A stretch of 64,000 nucleotides of DNA, taken from contig JADYYY010000010.1 of assembly GCA_020853395.1 (NCBI GenBank), positions 1-64,000 on the forward strand. The letters run 5' to 3'. Both the position numbers and the translations under genes were made by a program. The stretch's first letter is position 1. Every line of letters begins with the position of its first letter. The stretch is from Acidobacteriota bacterium. GTDB taxonomy: Bacteria > Acidobacteriota > Vicinamibacteria > Vicinamibacterales > SCN-69-37. The notes under the pieces are model-generated. The model searched no databases and was not told the DNA's origin. It saw nothing but the letters and a program-made list of their open reading frames with translations. Shown here in pieces: positions 35,350 to 43,983 of the stretch.

Positions 35350-37167
35350 ATGCGACAACCACTCGTTGGCACCGCTCTGCTGGTCGCGATGGTCGGGGCG
35401 CTGGTCGCGGCCCCGCAGCAGCCCAGCCCGTTCTTTCCGATCGACGACATCAGGCCCGGCATGGCCGGCACGGGAGAAACGGTGTTCGCCGGCAACGCGC
35501 GCGAGCCGTTCACCGCGACCGTCATCGGCGTGCTGCGCAACGCGATCGGTCCCCGGCGAAACCTGGTGCTCGCGCGGTTGGAGGGCGGTCCGCTCGCGAC
35601 GACCGGCGTGATTCAGGGCATGAGCGGCAGTCCGGTGTACATCGACGGCCGGCTGGTCGGCGCCGTGTCCTACGCCTTGGGATCGTTTCCGAAGGAGCCG
35701 ATCGCCGGCATCACGCCCATCGCGGAGATGATCGAGGCCGTCGACAGCACGGCACCGCGCCCGTCCGATCCCTCGCTGGCCATGACGTGGCCGGCCACGC
35801 CCACGCAGGTCTTCGCCGCGCTCGGCGCCATGATGACGCGGGCTGCTGCGCCGCTCGGCCGACTCTCCGGCGATATGCGGGTCGTCGGCCCGTCGTCGCT
35901 CGCCGAGTTGGCGCCCGCGCTGCGCCCGATCGGCGCCGCGATGGTCTTCAACGGCTTCGACGGTCCGATCGACCAGGACGTGCGGCGGGCGTTGTCTGCG
36001 GAAGCCGGGACCCGCGCCGGCGGACCGGCGGGCGCGGACCGTCCGCTCAATCCAGGCGATCCCGTCGGCATGAGCCTGATTCACGGCGACCTCGACATGG
36101 GGGCCACCGGAACCGTGACGTACGTCGACGGCACGCGCGTCTACGCCTTCGGCCATCCGTTTCTCAATTTGGGCCCGACGGCGTTCCCGATGACGAAGGC
36201 ACAGGTCCACACCGTGCTGCCCAGCCTCGACAGCTCGATGAAGATCTCGTCGCTCGGTCCGGTGATCGGGACGATCAGCCAGGATCGTGCGACGGCGGTC
36301 GGCGGGACGCTCGGCGCCGGGCCGCGTGAAGTGGACGTGCACCTGTCGCTCACGTCGTCGCGCGCGCCTGCGCGCCAGTTCTCGTTCTCGGTCCTGCGCG
36401 ACCAGTCGCTCACGCCGCTCTTCACGTACGTGGCGATGCTGAGCGCGATGAGCGCCTACGAGCGCGAGGCCGGCGTGATGACGGTCGCGGCGCGCGGCGC
36501 GGTGTCGTTCGGCCAGAACGGCCGCGTGACGATCGACGATCTCTTCTCGGGCGATGGCGCGAGCGCCGCGGCGGCGGCCGCCGTCGCCGGGCCGATCGGC
36601 GCCGCGATGACGAACGAGTTCGCGACGGTCGTGCCCGAGCGCATCGACATCGAGTTCCACGCGTCCGAAACGCGCGAGTCGACGACGATCGACCGCGCGT
36701 GGCTCGATACGGTGCGCCCGCGCTTCGGCGCGACGCACAGCCTGCACATCCAGCTCCAGGACTACCGCGGCGGCAAACGCGTCGTGACGGTGCCGGTGAC
36801 GATGCCGGCGTTCGCCGACGGTCCGCTCACGCTGCTCGTGACCGACGCGGCCGGCCTCACCAGCCTCGAGCAGAAGGACCTCAAACCGGGCAAGGCGACG
36901 ACGTGGAGCGAGATGCTCGGGAATCTGAACGACACGCGGCGCAACAACCGGCTGTACGTGCGCCTGATTTCCGCCAGCCAGGGCACGGTCGTCGGCGGCG
37001 ACACGCTGCCGGCGCTGCCGCCCTCGGTGCGGTCGGTGCTCGACACCGACACCACCACCATTCGCACGCCGGTCAGCCGGACGCTCGTGGGCTCGTGGGA
37101 GCGGCGGCTCGACGTCGCCGTCCGAGGCTCCAGGGAGCTGACCCTCACGCTTTCTCCTGCACCGTAG
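35350..37167 (+). CDS. Exported SpoIVB-like S55 peptidase domain protein
   Basis: A 605-residue protein with a signal peptide (GTALLVAMVGALVAAPQQ). FFPIDDIRPGMAGTGETVFAG and LEGGPLATTGVIQGMSGSPVYIDGRLVGAV match the SpoIVB S55 domain, with the nucleophile Ser in GMSGSP; YAFGHPFLNLGPTAFPMTKA is a second hallmark (GHP). In sporulating Bacillus SpoIVB signals to the forespore, but this organism shows no sporulation genes, so the role is likely envelope proteolysis. The C-terminal 250 residues are beta-rich and unassigned. The next gene starts 34 bases downstream. Confidence 0.85.
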   Translation: MRQPLVGTALLVAMVGALVAAPQQPSPFFPIDDIRPGMAGTGETVFAGNAREPFTATVIGVLRNAIGPRRNLVLARLEGGPLATTGVIQGMSGSPVYIDGRLVGAVSYALGSFPKEPIAGITPIAEMIEAVDSTAPRPSDPSLAMTWPATPTQVFAALGAMMTRAAAPLGRLSGDMRVVGPSSLAELAPALRPIGAAMVFNGFDGPIDQDVRRALSAEAGTRAGGPAGADRPLNPGDPVGMSLIHGDLDMGATGTVTYVDGTRVYAFGHPFLNLGPTAFPMTKAQVHTVLPSLDSSMKISSLGPVIGTISQDRATAVGGTLGAGPREVDVHLSLTSSRAPARQFSFSVLRDQSLTPLFTYVAMLSAMSAYEREAGVMTVAARGAVSFGQNGRVTIDDLFSGDGASAAAAAAVAGPIGAAMTNEFATVVPERIDIEFHASETRESTTIDRAWLDTVRPRFGATHSLHIQLQDYRGGKRVVTVPVTMPAFADGPLTLLVTDAAGLTSLEQKDLKPGKATTWSEMLGNLNDTRRNNRLYVRLISASQGTVVGGDTLPALPPSVRSVLDTDTTTIRTPVSRTLVGSWERRLDVAVRGSRELTLTLSPAP

Positions 37168-37201
37168 CCCGCAGCTCGTTCGCTTGTCGTCAGGCCCGTC
37201 T

Positions 37202-39325
37202 ATGAAGTCATCTCGCCTGGTCTTTGCCGTGTTGCTGGCGGCCGCGCTCGCGCCGGCCTTCGTCGTCCAGGCCGCCGGCCCGACGTTCTGGACCGTCGCC
37301 ACGGCGAGCGAGTTCCTGAAGGGCCGATCCGACGGCGTCTACGTGAGCATGGCCGGCGTCATCACGGCCGGCCCGCAGCTCGTCAACCGGCTCACGTCGA
37401 CCCCGTCGCAGATCTGGGCGCTCGCCGAGGGACCAGACGGCTCGCTCTGGGCCGGCACCGGCGGCGACGGCCAGGTGATCCGCCTCAGACCCAACCAGCC
37501 GGACACGACGGTGTTCGATTCGAACGAGAACAACGTGTTCGCGCTGGCAGTGGCGGGCTCGCGCGTCTACGCCGCCACGGCGCCCGACGGCAGGGTCTAC
37601 GCGATCGAGGCCGACGGATCGGCGCGTCCGTTCTTCGATCCCGAGGAGAAGTACATCTGGGCGCTGGCGGTCGATCCGGTGGGACAGCTCTGGGTCGGCG
37701 CAGGCAATCCGGCCGTCATCTACCGTGTCGATCCAAACGGCACGGCCCAGGTCGTCTATCGCCCACCCGCCGCGCACGTCGTCACGCTCGCGCGCGACGC
37801 GAGCGGTCGAATGCTGGCCGGCACGGATTCACCGGGCCGGCTGTACCGCTTCGACGCGAGCCAGAAGCCGTTCGTCGTGCTCGACGCGGGCCAGGCCGAG
37901 ATGCGCGCCATCGCGGTCGACGCGGCGAGCGGCGCGCTGTACGCGGCCGCCGTCCTGCGGAGCGACGACGGGAGCAGCAGCGACACGCCCACGATCGCGG
38001 CCGCTGCCGCTCCGACCACGCCGGCCAGCACGTCCGCCTCGCCGCGGCGTTCGACGCTGTACTGCATCGACGCGAACGGCACGTGGGAAGCGATCTGGAA
38101 CGCGCCGGACGTGATCTACGACGTCGCCGTCGATACGGACGGCGTCGTCGCGGCGACGGGCCCGGCCGGGCGGCTCTACCGCGTGACGCCGACTCGCGAC
38201 GTGGCGTTGCTCACCGGCGTGGACGCCCGGCAGATCACGAAGTTCGTGACCAACCCGAAGACGCGCGCTTTGGCGGCGTTCGCCACCGCCAACCCCGGGC
38301 GCATCGTGTCCGTGGGCACAGGGCCACAATCGCCGGCCACCTACGTCTCGCCCGTGCGCGACACGTCGAGCTCGGCGACGTGGGGACTGGTCCGGTGGGA
38401 GGCCGTTGGTGCGGTCACGCTGTCGACGCGGTCGGGCAACACGGAGCAGCCGGATGACTCGTGGAGCGACTGGTCGGCCCCGTACGGCACGGCGCAGGGT
38501 CAGCCGATCGCCAGCCCTGCGGCGCGGTTCCTCCAGTGGCGAGCGACGTTGACGGCCGCGGCCGGTTCACCCGCCCAGCTCACCGGCGTGACCGTCGCCT
38601 ATCTCACGCGAAACAACCGGCCGGTCGTGCAGAGCGTGACCGTGTATCCGCCCGGCGTCGTGTTCCAGCGGCCGTTCGTCAACGAGGAAGGCGCGGTGGC
38701 GGGCCTCGACGAAGCGGTCGCCAACGCGCGCCGCGCGCCAGGCGATCCTGGCCCGCCCACGCCGGCGCCAGGCCGCCGGATGTTCCAGCGCGGGCTTCAA
38801 ACGATCACGTGGAAAGCCGAGGACGACGACGAGACCGATCGGCTGGTCTACAGCCTCGAGTACCGCCGCGAGGGTGCGACCGAGTGGCAACCGCTGCGGA
38901 CGGGCTTGAGCGACGGCATCTACGTGTGGGACACGACCGCCGTCCCCGACGGCCGTTACCTCGTCCGTGTGCGTGCCTCCGACTCGGTGACGAACGCCGT
39001 GGATCGAGCGCTCGCGGGAGACAAGGAAAGCGATCCGATCGATGTCGACAACACGCCGCCCGCGATCGTCACGGAGGTGGCCCGGCAGGGGGCGGCGGTA
39101 CGGTTGCTCGTGCGCGTGACCGACGCGCGCAGCCCGATTCAGAAGGTCGAGTACTCGATCGGCGGCGGGCCGTGGCAGCTCGTCTACCCGCAGGACGGCC
39201 TGGCGGACGCACCGGACGAGCGGTACGAGGTTCCGCTCGACGCCGGCGTCGATCCCGCGCGCGTCGTGGTGCGCGCGACCGACCTGCTCCAGAACGTCAC
39301 GACGCGAGCGAACACGGCGCGGTGA
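37202..39325 (+). CDS. Exported beta-propeller protein
   Basis: A 707-residue secreted protein. Signal peptide: MKSSRLVFAVLLAAALAPAF up to VQAAG. Residues about 60-390 contain repeated blades of the form IWALAEGPDGSLWAGTGGDG, NVFALAVAGSRVYAATAPDG, YIWALAVDPVGQLWVGAGNP and VVTLARDASGRMLAGTDSPG, a seven-bladed-type WD/NHL-like or two-component-sensor-type propeller. The C-terminal half has Ig/fibronectin-like strands (YSLEYRREGATEW, YVWDTTAVPDGRYLVRVRASD). It is probably an extracellular or periplasmic structural or binding protein; no enzyme motif seen. Start ATG 37202 gives the normal signal peptide. Confidence 0.8.
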   Translation: MKSSRLVFAVLLAAALAPAFVVQAAGPTFWTVATASEFLKGRSDGVYVSMAGVITAGPQLVNRLTSTPSQIWALAEGPDGSLWAGTGGDGQVIRLRPNQPDTTVFDSNENNVFALAVAGSRVYAATAPDGRVYAIEADGSARPFFDPEEKYIWALAVDPVGQLWVGAGNPAVIYRVDPNGTAQVVYRPPAAHVVTLARDASGRMLAGTDSPGRLYRFDASQKPFVVLDAGQAEMRAIAVDAASGALYAAAVLRSDDGSSSDTPTIAAAAAPTTPASTSASPRRSTLYCIDANGTWEAIWNAPDVIYDVAVDTDGVVAATGPAGRLYRVTPTRDVALLTGVDARQITKFVTNPKTRALAAFATANPGRIVSVGTGPQSPATYVSPVRDTSSSATWGLVRWEAVGAVTLSTRSGNTEQPDDSWSDWSAPYGTAQGQPIASPAARFLQWRATLTAAAGSPAQLTGVTVAYLTRNNRPVVQSVTVYPPGVVFQRPFVNEEGAVAGLDEAVANARRAPGDPGPPTPAPGRRMFQRGLQTITWKAEDDDETDRLVYSLEYRREGATEWQPLRTGLSDGIYVWDTTAVPDGRYLVRVRASDSVTNAVDRALAGDKESDPIDVDNTPPAIVTEVARQGAAVRLLVRVTDARSPIQKVEYSIGGGPWQLVYPQDGLADAPDERYEVPLDAGVDPARVVVRATDLLQNVTTRANTAR

Positions 39326-39355
39326 ACGGGGCGATCGTGCCGGGAGCCGGAAGAC

Positions 39356-40126
39356 CTACGAGCCAGAGTCGGAGGACTTGGCGCTCACGGTCGTGAACGC
39401 CCGGACGTGCAACTGCCGCACGCCGACGGCAACCCCGAGCGGCATGGAGCCGTTCACACGCAGGTGCTTGATCTTCTGCAGCAGCTCCTCGGTCTGACGG
39501 CGGCTGCTCCGATCCATCGCTTCGAACGGCACCGGACGCCCCTTGTCGGTCACGACCGCGAGCAGCGCGTCCACGAGATCGGCCTCGGTGCCGCGCGACT
39601 CGTGCACGACCCGTTCGGCCATCTCGTCGGAGGCACGGGTCGCGAGCGGCCCGATCTCGTCCACCTGCAGGAGCATCGATTCCTGGCCGACCGGCAAGAT
39701 GTACGCGAGCTCCTCGGTATTCGAGATCAGCGCGGCGAACGAGTCGCCGCGTTCCGGCGTGGGACCGAACGCGAGGATGACGGAAAGCGCCAGGGTGGAC
39801 ACGAGGGTCGCGGCGACCGAGCCGCCGCCGATCATCAGCCAGTGATTCTCCTGGGCACGGGTCAGCAGCCCAGCCCACGAGACGGCGGCGTCGGCTTTGC
39901 GGCGAGCCAACACCGCGCTCGCGAGCGCGCCGAAGCTGAGCGGTTCGTCGGGGGGCGCACCCGCGCGCAGCGCTTCGCCCAGGGTACGCAGCTCGCGAAC
40001 GTGCGCGGCGCACGCCGCACAGTCGCCGAGATGATCGACCACGCGCAGGACGTCGGCGCCGCCCAGCTCGCCGTCGACGAAGGCCGCCAGATGCAGCCGC
40101 ACGAAGTCGCACTGAAACGGCGTCAT
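39356..40126 (-). CDS. Anti-sigma factor with zinc-finger (ZAS/zf-HC2) domain
   Basis: A 256-residue membrane protein that probably holds the adjacent ECF sigma factor inactive. The N-terminus has VDHLGDCAACAAHVRELR, the H-x3-C-x2-C zinc-binding anti-sigma motif. One transmembrane segment (WLMIGGGSVAATLVSTLALS to VILAFG) lies near residue 105. The periplasmic part has a helical region and ends in KHLRVNGSMPLGVAVGV. ATG 40126 overlaps the sigma gene stop by four bases, the usual pairing. Confidence 0.85.
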   Translation of the reverse strand: MTPFQCDFVRLHLAAFVDGELGGADVLRVVDHLGDCAACAAHVRELRTLGEALRAGAPPDEPLSFGALASAVLARRKADAAVSWAGLLTRAQENHWLMIGGGSVAATLVSTLALSVILAFGPTPERGDSFAALISNTEELAYILPVGQESMLLQVDEIGPLATRASDEMAERVVHESRGTEADLVDALLAVVTDKGRPVPFEAMDRSSRRQTEELLQKIKHLRVNGSMPLGVAVGVRQLHVRAFTTVSAKSSDSGS

Positions 40127-40740
40127 GCTTCCACCAGCCTGTCGCGCAGGGTCGCGCGCGCCCGTGCGAGCCGCGATTTCACGGTCCCGACGGCCACGCT
40201 CAACGACTCGCCGATTTCCTCGTAACTCAGCCCGTGGATCTCGCGAAGCACGATGGCCGTCCGCTGATCGAACGGCAGGTCGTCGAGCGCCGCCCACACG
40301 CGGCCCGCGGTTTCGCGCTGCTGGAAGACCCGGTCCGGCTGCGCGAAGTTCCGCGACTCCGTCAGCTCGCCGCCGAGCGCCGCCAGCTCCTCGAGCGGCA
40401 CCTGCTGTGACTTACGGCGCCGCCGCCACCAGCGTTGCCGGTTCGAGGCCTGATTGACGACGATCCGGTAGATCCAGGTCTTCAGGGCAGACTGCCCGCG
40501 AAACTGGCCGAGGGTGCGAAAGACGCGGAGGAACACCTCCTGCGACAGGTCGAGCGCCTCCTGCGGATCGCCGAGCAACTGCAGGCTCAATTGATACACC
40601 ATGCGCTGATGGTCCGTGACCAGCCGCGTGCACGCATCATCGTCGCCAGCCGCACACTGCTGCACCAGCGCCCAATCGCCGCTATAGGTCTCCGACCACG
40701 GGAGGACTCGGGCGGGCTTCACGTTCGTGGTACTCGACAT
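40123..40740 (-). CDS. ECF RNA polymerase sigma factor (RpoE-like)
   Basis: A 205-residue sigma factor. Region 2: VYQLSLQLLGDPQEALDLSQ, EVFLRVFRTLGQFRGQSALK and TWIYRIVVNQASNRQRW. Region 4: LPFDQRTAIVLREIHGLSYE and EIGESLSVAVGTVKSRLARA. ATG 40740 has GAGGG about 8 bases upstream; an in-frame ATG at 40770 would add ten residues. The upstream leader is an extreme purine-rich tract on this strand. Coupled to the anti-sigma gene; the signal sensed is unknown. Confidence 0.93.
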   Translation of the reverse strand: MSSTTNVKPARVLPWSETYSGDWALVQQCAAGDDDACTRLVTDHQRMVYQLSLQLLGDPQEALDLSQEVFLRVFRTLGQFRGQSALKTWIYRIVVNQASNRQRWWRRRRKSQQVPLEELAALGGELTESRNFAQPDRVFQQRETAGRVWAALDDLPFDQRTAIVLREIHGLSYEEIGESLSVAVGTVKSRLARARATLRDRLVEA

Positions 40741-40780
40741 CGTAGCACCCTCGCGGCGTCTCAGGCGCATCGCCCAGTCG

Positions 40781-40837
40781 CCTTTCGCCCTTTTCCCTTC
40801 TACCTCTTCCCTTTACCTTTGCCCTTTGCCCTTCTTT
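40781..40837. repeat. Polypyrimidine/polypurine low-complexity tract
   Basis: All but about five of 57 bases on the plus strand are pyrimidines, with repeating TTTxCCC units; on the minus strand this is a run of AAAGGG-like units just upstream of the ECF sigma gene. The minus copy looks like many ribosome-binding sites in a row and could also form unusual DNA structure. Confidence 0.7.
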
Positions 40838-40864
40838 AGACTCCGTTCCCGGTAAGATGGCGGC

Positions 40865-42250
40865 GTGCGCCGGCTGGCGGTGATTCTCGCGTCGACGGCG
40901 GCTGTCGTGGCCGTCGTGCTCCTGGTCCAACACCTCGAGCGCGAGCGGGAGTACAGGCGGCTGCTCGCGGAGGGCGAGGCGGCGCTCGCCGACGGGCGGA
41001 GTGCCGTCGCCATCGAGCTGTTCAGCGGCGCGCTCGCGCTTCGGCCGAGCTCGATGCCGGCGTACTACCGCCGTGGCGAGGCGTATCGTGCGCAGGGGTT
41101 CGACGAGCAGGCCGTCCGGGATTTGCGCGAGGCCGCGCGGCTCGCTCCGACCGCGGCCCAGCCGCTCATCGCGCTCGGCGCCGTGTACGACCAGCGCAGC
41201 GAGCCGGCGGCGGCGGCCGAGTGGTACGGCCGAGCGGCGATGCGGCTCAAGGACGAGGATCCGGCGCTGCTCTACGCCTGGGCGCTCGCGCTGTATCGCA
41301 CGGGCGCACCGGCCGCTGCGCGCGAGCCCTTGCAACGCGCGCTCGCGCGCAACGACGGCATGGCCGAAGCGCACTACCTGCTGGGACTCGTGTATCGCGA
41401 CGCGGGCGATCTCGCGCAAGCCGCGGCGTCGCTCGAACACGCGATCCGTCTCGCGCCGCCGCTCGTCGCCGCCCGTGAGGAGCTCGCCGACCTGTACCGC
41501 GAACGTGGCCAGCCGGCCGACGAGATGGCGCAGCTCCACGCGCTCGCGGCGTTGGATGCGCAAGTGGACCGGCGCCTCGCGCTCGGCCTGGCGCGAGCAC
41601 GGGCTGGCGAGTTCGACGAGGCGCTCGCCACGCTGGACGCGGCGGCCGCCGAGGCTCCCAACGACTCGCGCGTGTGGCTCGCAATCGGCCGGGTCCGCCT
41701 CGGCCAGGCCGAACACGGCCACGATCGGCACGCGGTGACGGCCGCGCTCGCCACGCTGGAACGTGCGCTGGCCGGCTCGGCGCGGCGGAGCGAAGGGCTG
41801 GCGTTGTTCGGCCGGGCGCTGTTCCTGTCGGGCGACACCTCCGGGGCGGAGCGTATCCTCGCAGAAGCCGTCGCCACGTCGCCGGTCGATCCCGAAGCCT
41901 TCGCATTCCTCGCCGACGCGGCCGAACGCAACGGGCACGCCGGCGTGGCGCGGCGCGCGCTCGTGGATCTGGACGCGCTCGACGGTGACACGGTGCCGGC
42001 CGCCGTGCGGGTCGCGCGTGCGCGCCGGATCGGTGCCCTGTCACTCGAGGCCGGCGATCCGCGCCATGCGCTCGCCGCGCTGACCGAAGCCGCCAACGCC
42101 TCGCCGTCCGATCCCGACACGCTCGGCCTGCTCGCGCGGGCCCGCTGGCTCACCGGCGACGCCGACGGTGCGCGAGCGGCGCTCCGGGAGGCCCTCGCAC
42201 TCGACGCAGCCGACCCGGCCCTGCGCACGCTCTCGCGAACGATCAGGTGA
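40865..42250 (+). CDS. TPR-repeat protein with N-terminal membrane anchor
   Basis: A 461-residue protein. The N-terminus LAVILASTAAVVAVVLLVQH is an uncleaved-type anchor, followed by EREREYRRLLAEGEAAL and about ten tetratricopeptide-like helical pairs (for example AIELFSGALALRPSSMPAYY, AEAHYLLGLVYRDAGDLAQA, DPDTLGLLARARWLTGDADG). TPR arrays bind other proteins; no enzyme domain is present. Start is GTG 40865 with TAAGAT only six bases upstream and no ribosome site, so a leaderless message is possible. Its end overlaps the convergent dppC-like gene by eight bases. Confidence 0.8.
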   Translation: MRRLAVILASTAAVVAVVLLVQHLEREREYRRLLAEGEAALADGRSAVAIELFSGALALRPSSMPAYYRRGEAYRAQGFDEQAVRDLREAARLAPTAAQPLIALGAVYDQRSEPAAAAEWYGRAAMRLKDEDPALLYAWALALYRTGAPAAAREPLQRALARNDGMAEAHYLLGLVYRDAGDLAQAAASLEHAIRLAPPLVAAREELADLYRERGQPADEMAQLHALAALDAQVDRRLALGLARARAGEFDEALATLDAAAAEAPNDSRVWLAIGRVRLGQAEHGHDRHAVTAALATLERALAGSARRSEGLALFGRALFLSGDTSGAERILAEAVATSPVDPEAFAFLADAAERNGHAGVARRALVDLDALDGDTVPAAVRVARARRIGALSLEAGDPRHALAALTEAANASPSDPDTLGLLARARWLTGDADGARAALREALALDAADPALRTLSRTIR

Positions 42251-43037
42251 CGCGCGGATCGAGCCGGTCGCGCAGCGCGTCGCCGAGGATGTTGAAGCCC
42301 AGCACGACGAGCGCGATGGCCAGACCGGGGAAGATCGTGAGGTGCGGCGCGTCGAACAGGTGCGACCGGCCGGCGTCGAGCATCGTGCCCCAACTGGGCG
42401 TCGGCGGCTGCACGCCGAGCCCGAGAAAGCTGAGCGACGCCTCGGCGATGATGGCGCTCGCCATGCCGAGCGTTCCCTGCACCGTGACCGCGGGAAAGGT
42501 CGCGGGCACGACATGCCGGCCGAGCACCCGCGTCGTGGATGCCCCAAGCGCGCGCGCGGCCTGGACGTACTCCAATTCGCGCAGCCTGAGGACCTGGCCG
42601 CGAACGAGCCGTGCGTAGCCGACCCAACCAATCGCCACGAGCGCCAGAACGACGTTGGTGATGCTCGGGCCGAGGACGGCGACGAGCGCGATCGCCAGCA
42701 GGATGCCGGGGAACGCCAGCAGCACGTCGATCACGCGCCCCGTGAGCTCGTCCACCCAGCCGCCCGCATAGCCCGCAACGGCGCCGACGACCGTGCCGAT
42801 GGCGGCCGAGAGCGACACGACGGCCAGGCCGACGAGCAGCGACACCCGCGCGCCGGCAGCCAGCCGCACCAGCACGTCGCGCCCGAGCTCGTCCCGCCCG
42901 AACGGATGCCGCCAACTCGGCCCCGTCAGCCTCTCGGCCAGATCCTGCGTGACCGGATCATCGGGCAGGACGGCCGGTCCGACAATCGCGGCAATCACGA
43001 TGACGAGGATGACGAAGGCGCCGAGGCGACGGATCAT
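42243..43037 (-). CDS. Peptide/nickel-type ABC transporter permease (DppC-like)
   Basis: A 264-residue inner-membrane permease. Seen: HPFGRDELGRDVLVRLAAGARVS near the N-terminus, a conserved DppC block, five to six membrane helices, the EAA loop region YVQAARALGASTTRVLGRHVVP, and FLGLGVQPPTPSWGTMLDAG. It overlaps dppB by four bases. No ATPase or substrate-binding protein gene lies next to it, so the transporter must be completed from elsewhere or be incomplete. Substrate (dipeptide, oligopeptide, nickel) unknown. Confidence 0.92.
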   Translation of the reverse strand: MIRRLGAFVILVIVIAAIVGPAVLPDDPVTQDLAERLTGPSWRHPFGRDELGRDVLVRLAAGARVSLLVGLAVVSLSAAIGTVVGAVAGYAGGWVDELTGRVIDVLLAFPGILLAIALVAVLGPSITNVVLALVAIGWVGYARLVRGQVLRLRELEYVQAARALGASTTRVLGRHVVPATFPAVTVQGTLGMASAIIAEASLSFLGLGVQPPTPSWGTMLDAGRSHLFDAPHLTIFPGLAIALVVLGFNILGDALRDRLDPRVT

Positions 43038-43954
43038 TGGTACCGGATCCTCGGATCGAGCCAGGCGTACAGCAGGTCGACGACGAAGTTCATCGTGACG
43101 TACGTCACGGCAATGAGCAGGATGCAGCCCTGCACCAGCGGATAGTCGCGGAAGTTGATCGCCTGGATGAGCAGCCTGCCCACGCCGGGCCACGCGAAGA
43201 TCGTCTCGGTGATGATCGTCCCGGTCAGCACCGAGCCCAATTGCAGCCCGAGAATCGTTACGACCGGGATCAGGCTGTTCCGCAAGGCGTGGGCGACGAC
43301 CGCGCGTGTCCGCGACAGGCCGCGCGCGCGCGCCGCCAGCACGTACAGCTCGCCGAGCTCCTCGACGAGCGCGGCCCGCGTCATGCGCGCGGTAATGGCG
43401 GCGAGCGACGCGCCGAGCGTGACGGCCGGCAGGACGAGATGCCGCCACGTGCCGGTGCCCGACACCGGCAGCCAGCCGAGGCCGACCGAGAAGACGATCG
43501 CGAGCACCGGTCCGAGCCAGAAGTTCGGCATCGCCACTCCCGCCAGCGCCATCGTCATCGCAGCGTGGTCGAGCGCACGCCCGCGCTGGAGGGCGGCCGC
43601 GACGCCGAGCGGCAGCGCGATCGCGATCGCGATGGCCATGGCCACGAGCGCGAGCTGGGCGGTGGCGCCCATCCGCGCGGCGATCTCGCGCGTCACCGGC
43701 GTGTTGTAGCGGAACGAAGTGCCGAGATCGCCCGCGACGACGCCCGTCATGTAGGCGCGGTACTGGGCGAAGAGCGGCGCGTCCAGACCGAGCTTCGCGC
43801 GCAGGTCCGCCAGGTCGGCGGGCGACGCCGATTCGCCGAGCATCGCCGCGGCCGGATCGCCGGGCACGAGGTGAATGAGCGCGAAGACGAGCGTGGCGAC
43901 GCCCGCCAGCACCACCATCGTCAGCACGAGGCGGCGCGCGATGAAGCGCAACAT
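43034..43954 (-). CDS. Peptide/nickel-type ABC transporter permease (DppB-like)
   Basis: A 306-residue permease partner of the DppC-like protein. Seen: FIARRLVLTMVVLAGVATLV, LVPGDPAAAMLG, GDLGTSFRYNTPVTREI, the EAA loop YVLAARARGLSRTRAVVAHA, and TETIFAWPGVGRLLIQAINF followed by DYPLVQG. It begins 29 bases after the stop of the sigma-54 activator on the same strand, suggesting one transcript of activator-dppB-dppC. Confidence 0.93.
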   Translation of the reverse strand: MLRFIARRLVLTMVVLAGVATLVFALIHLVPGDPAAAMLGESASPADLADLRAKLGLDAPLFAQYRAYMTGVVAGDLGTSFRYNTPVTREIAARMGATAQLALVAMAIAIAIALPLGVAAALQRGRALDHAAMTMALAGVAMPNFWLGPVLAIVFSVGLGWLPVSGTGTWRHLVLPAVTLGASLAAITARMTRAALVEELGELYVLAARARGLSRTRAVVAHALRNSLIPVVTILGLQLGSVLTGTIITETIFAWPGVGRLLIQAINFRDYPLVQGCILLIAVTYVTMNFVVDLLYAWLDPRIRYQ

Positions 43955-43983
43955 CGGCGGCGATAATCCTCCAACCGCCGCGC

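Noticed and set aside
40771-40860. Possible CRISPR-like or tandem repeat array near 40.8 kb
   Set aside because: Units are short and irregular, with no spacer structure; it is a low-complexity polypyrimidine tract.
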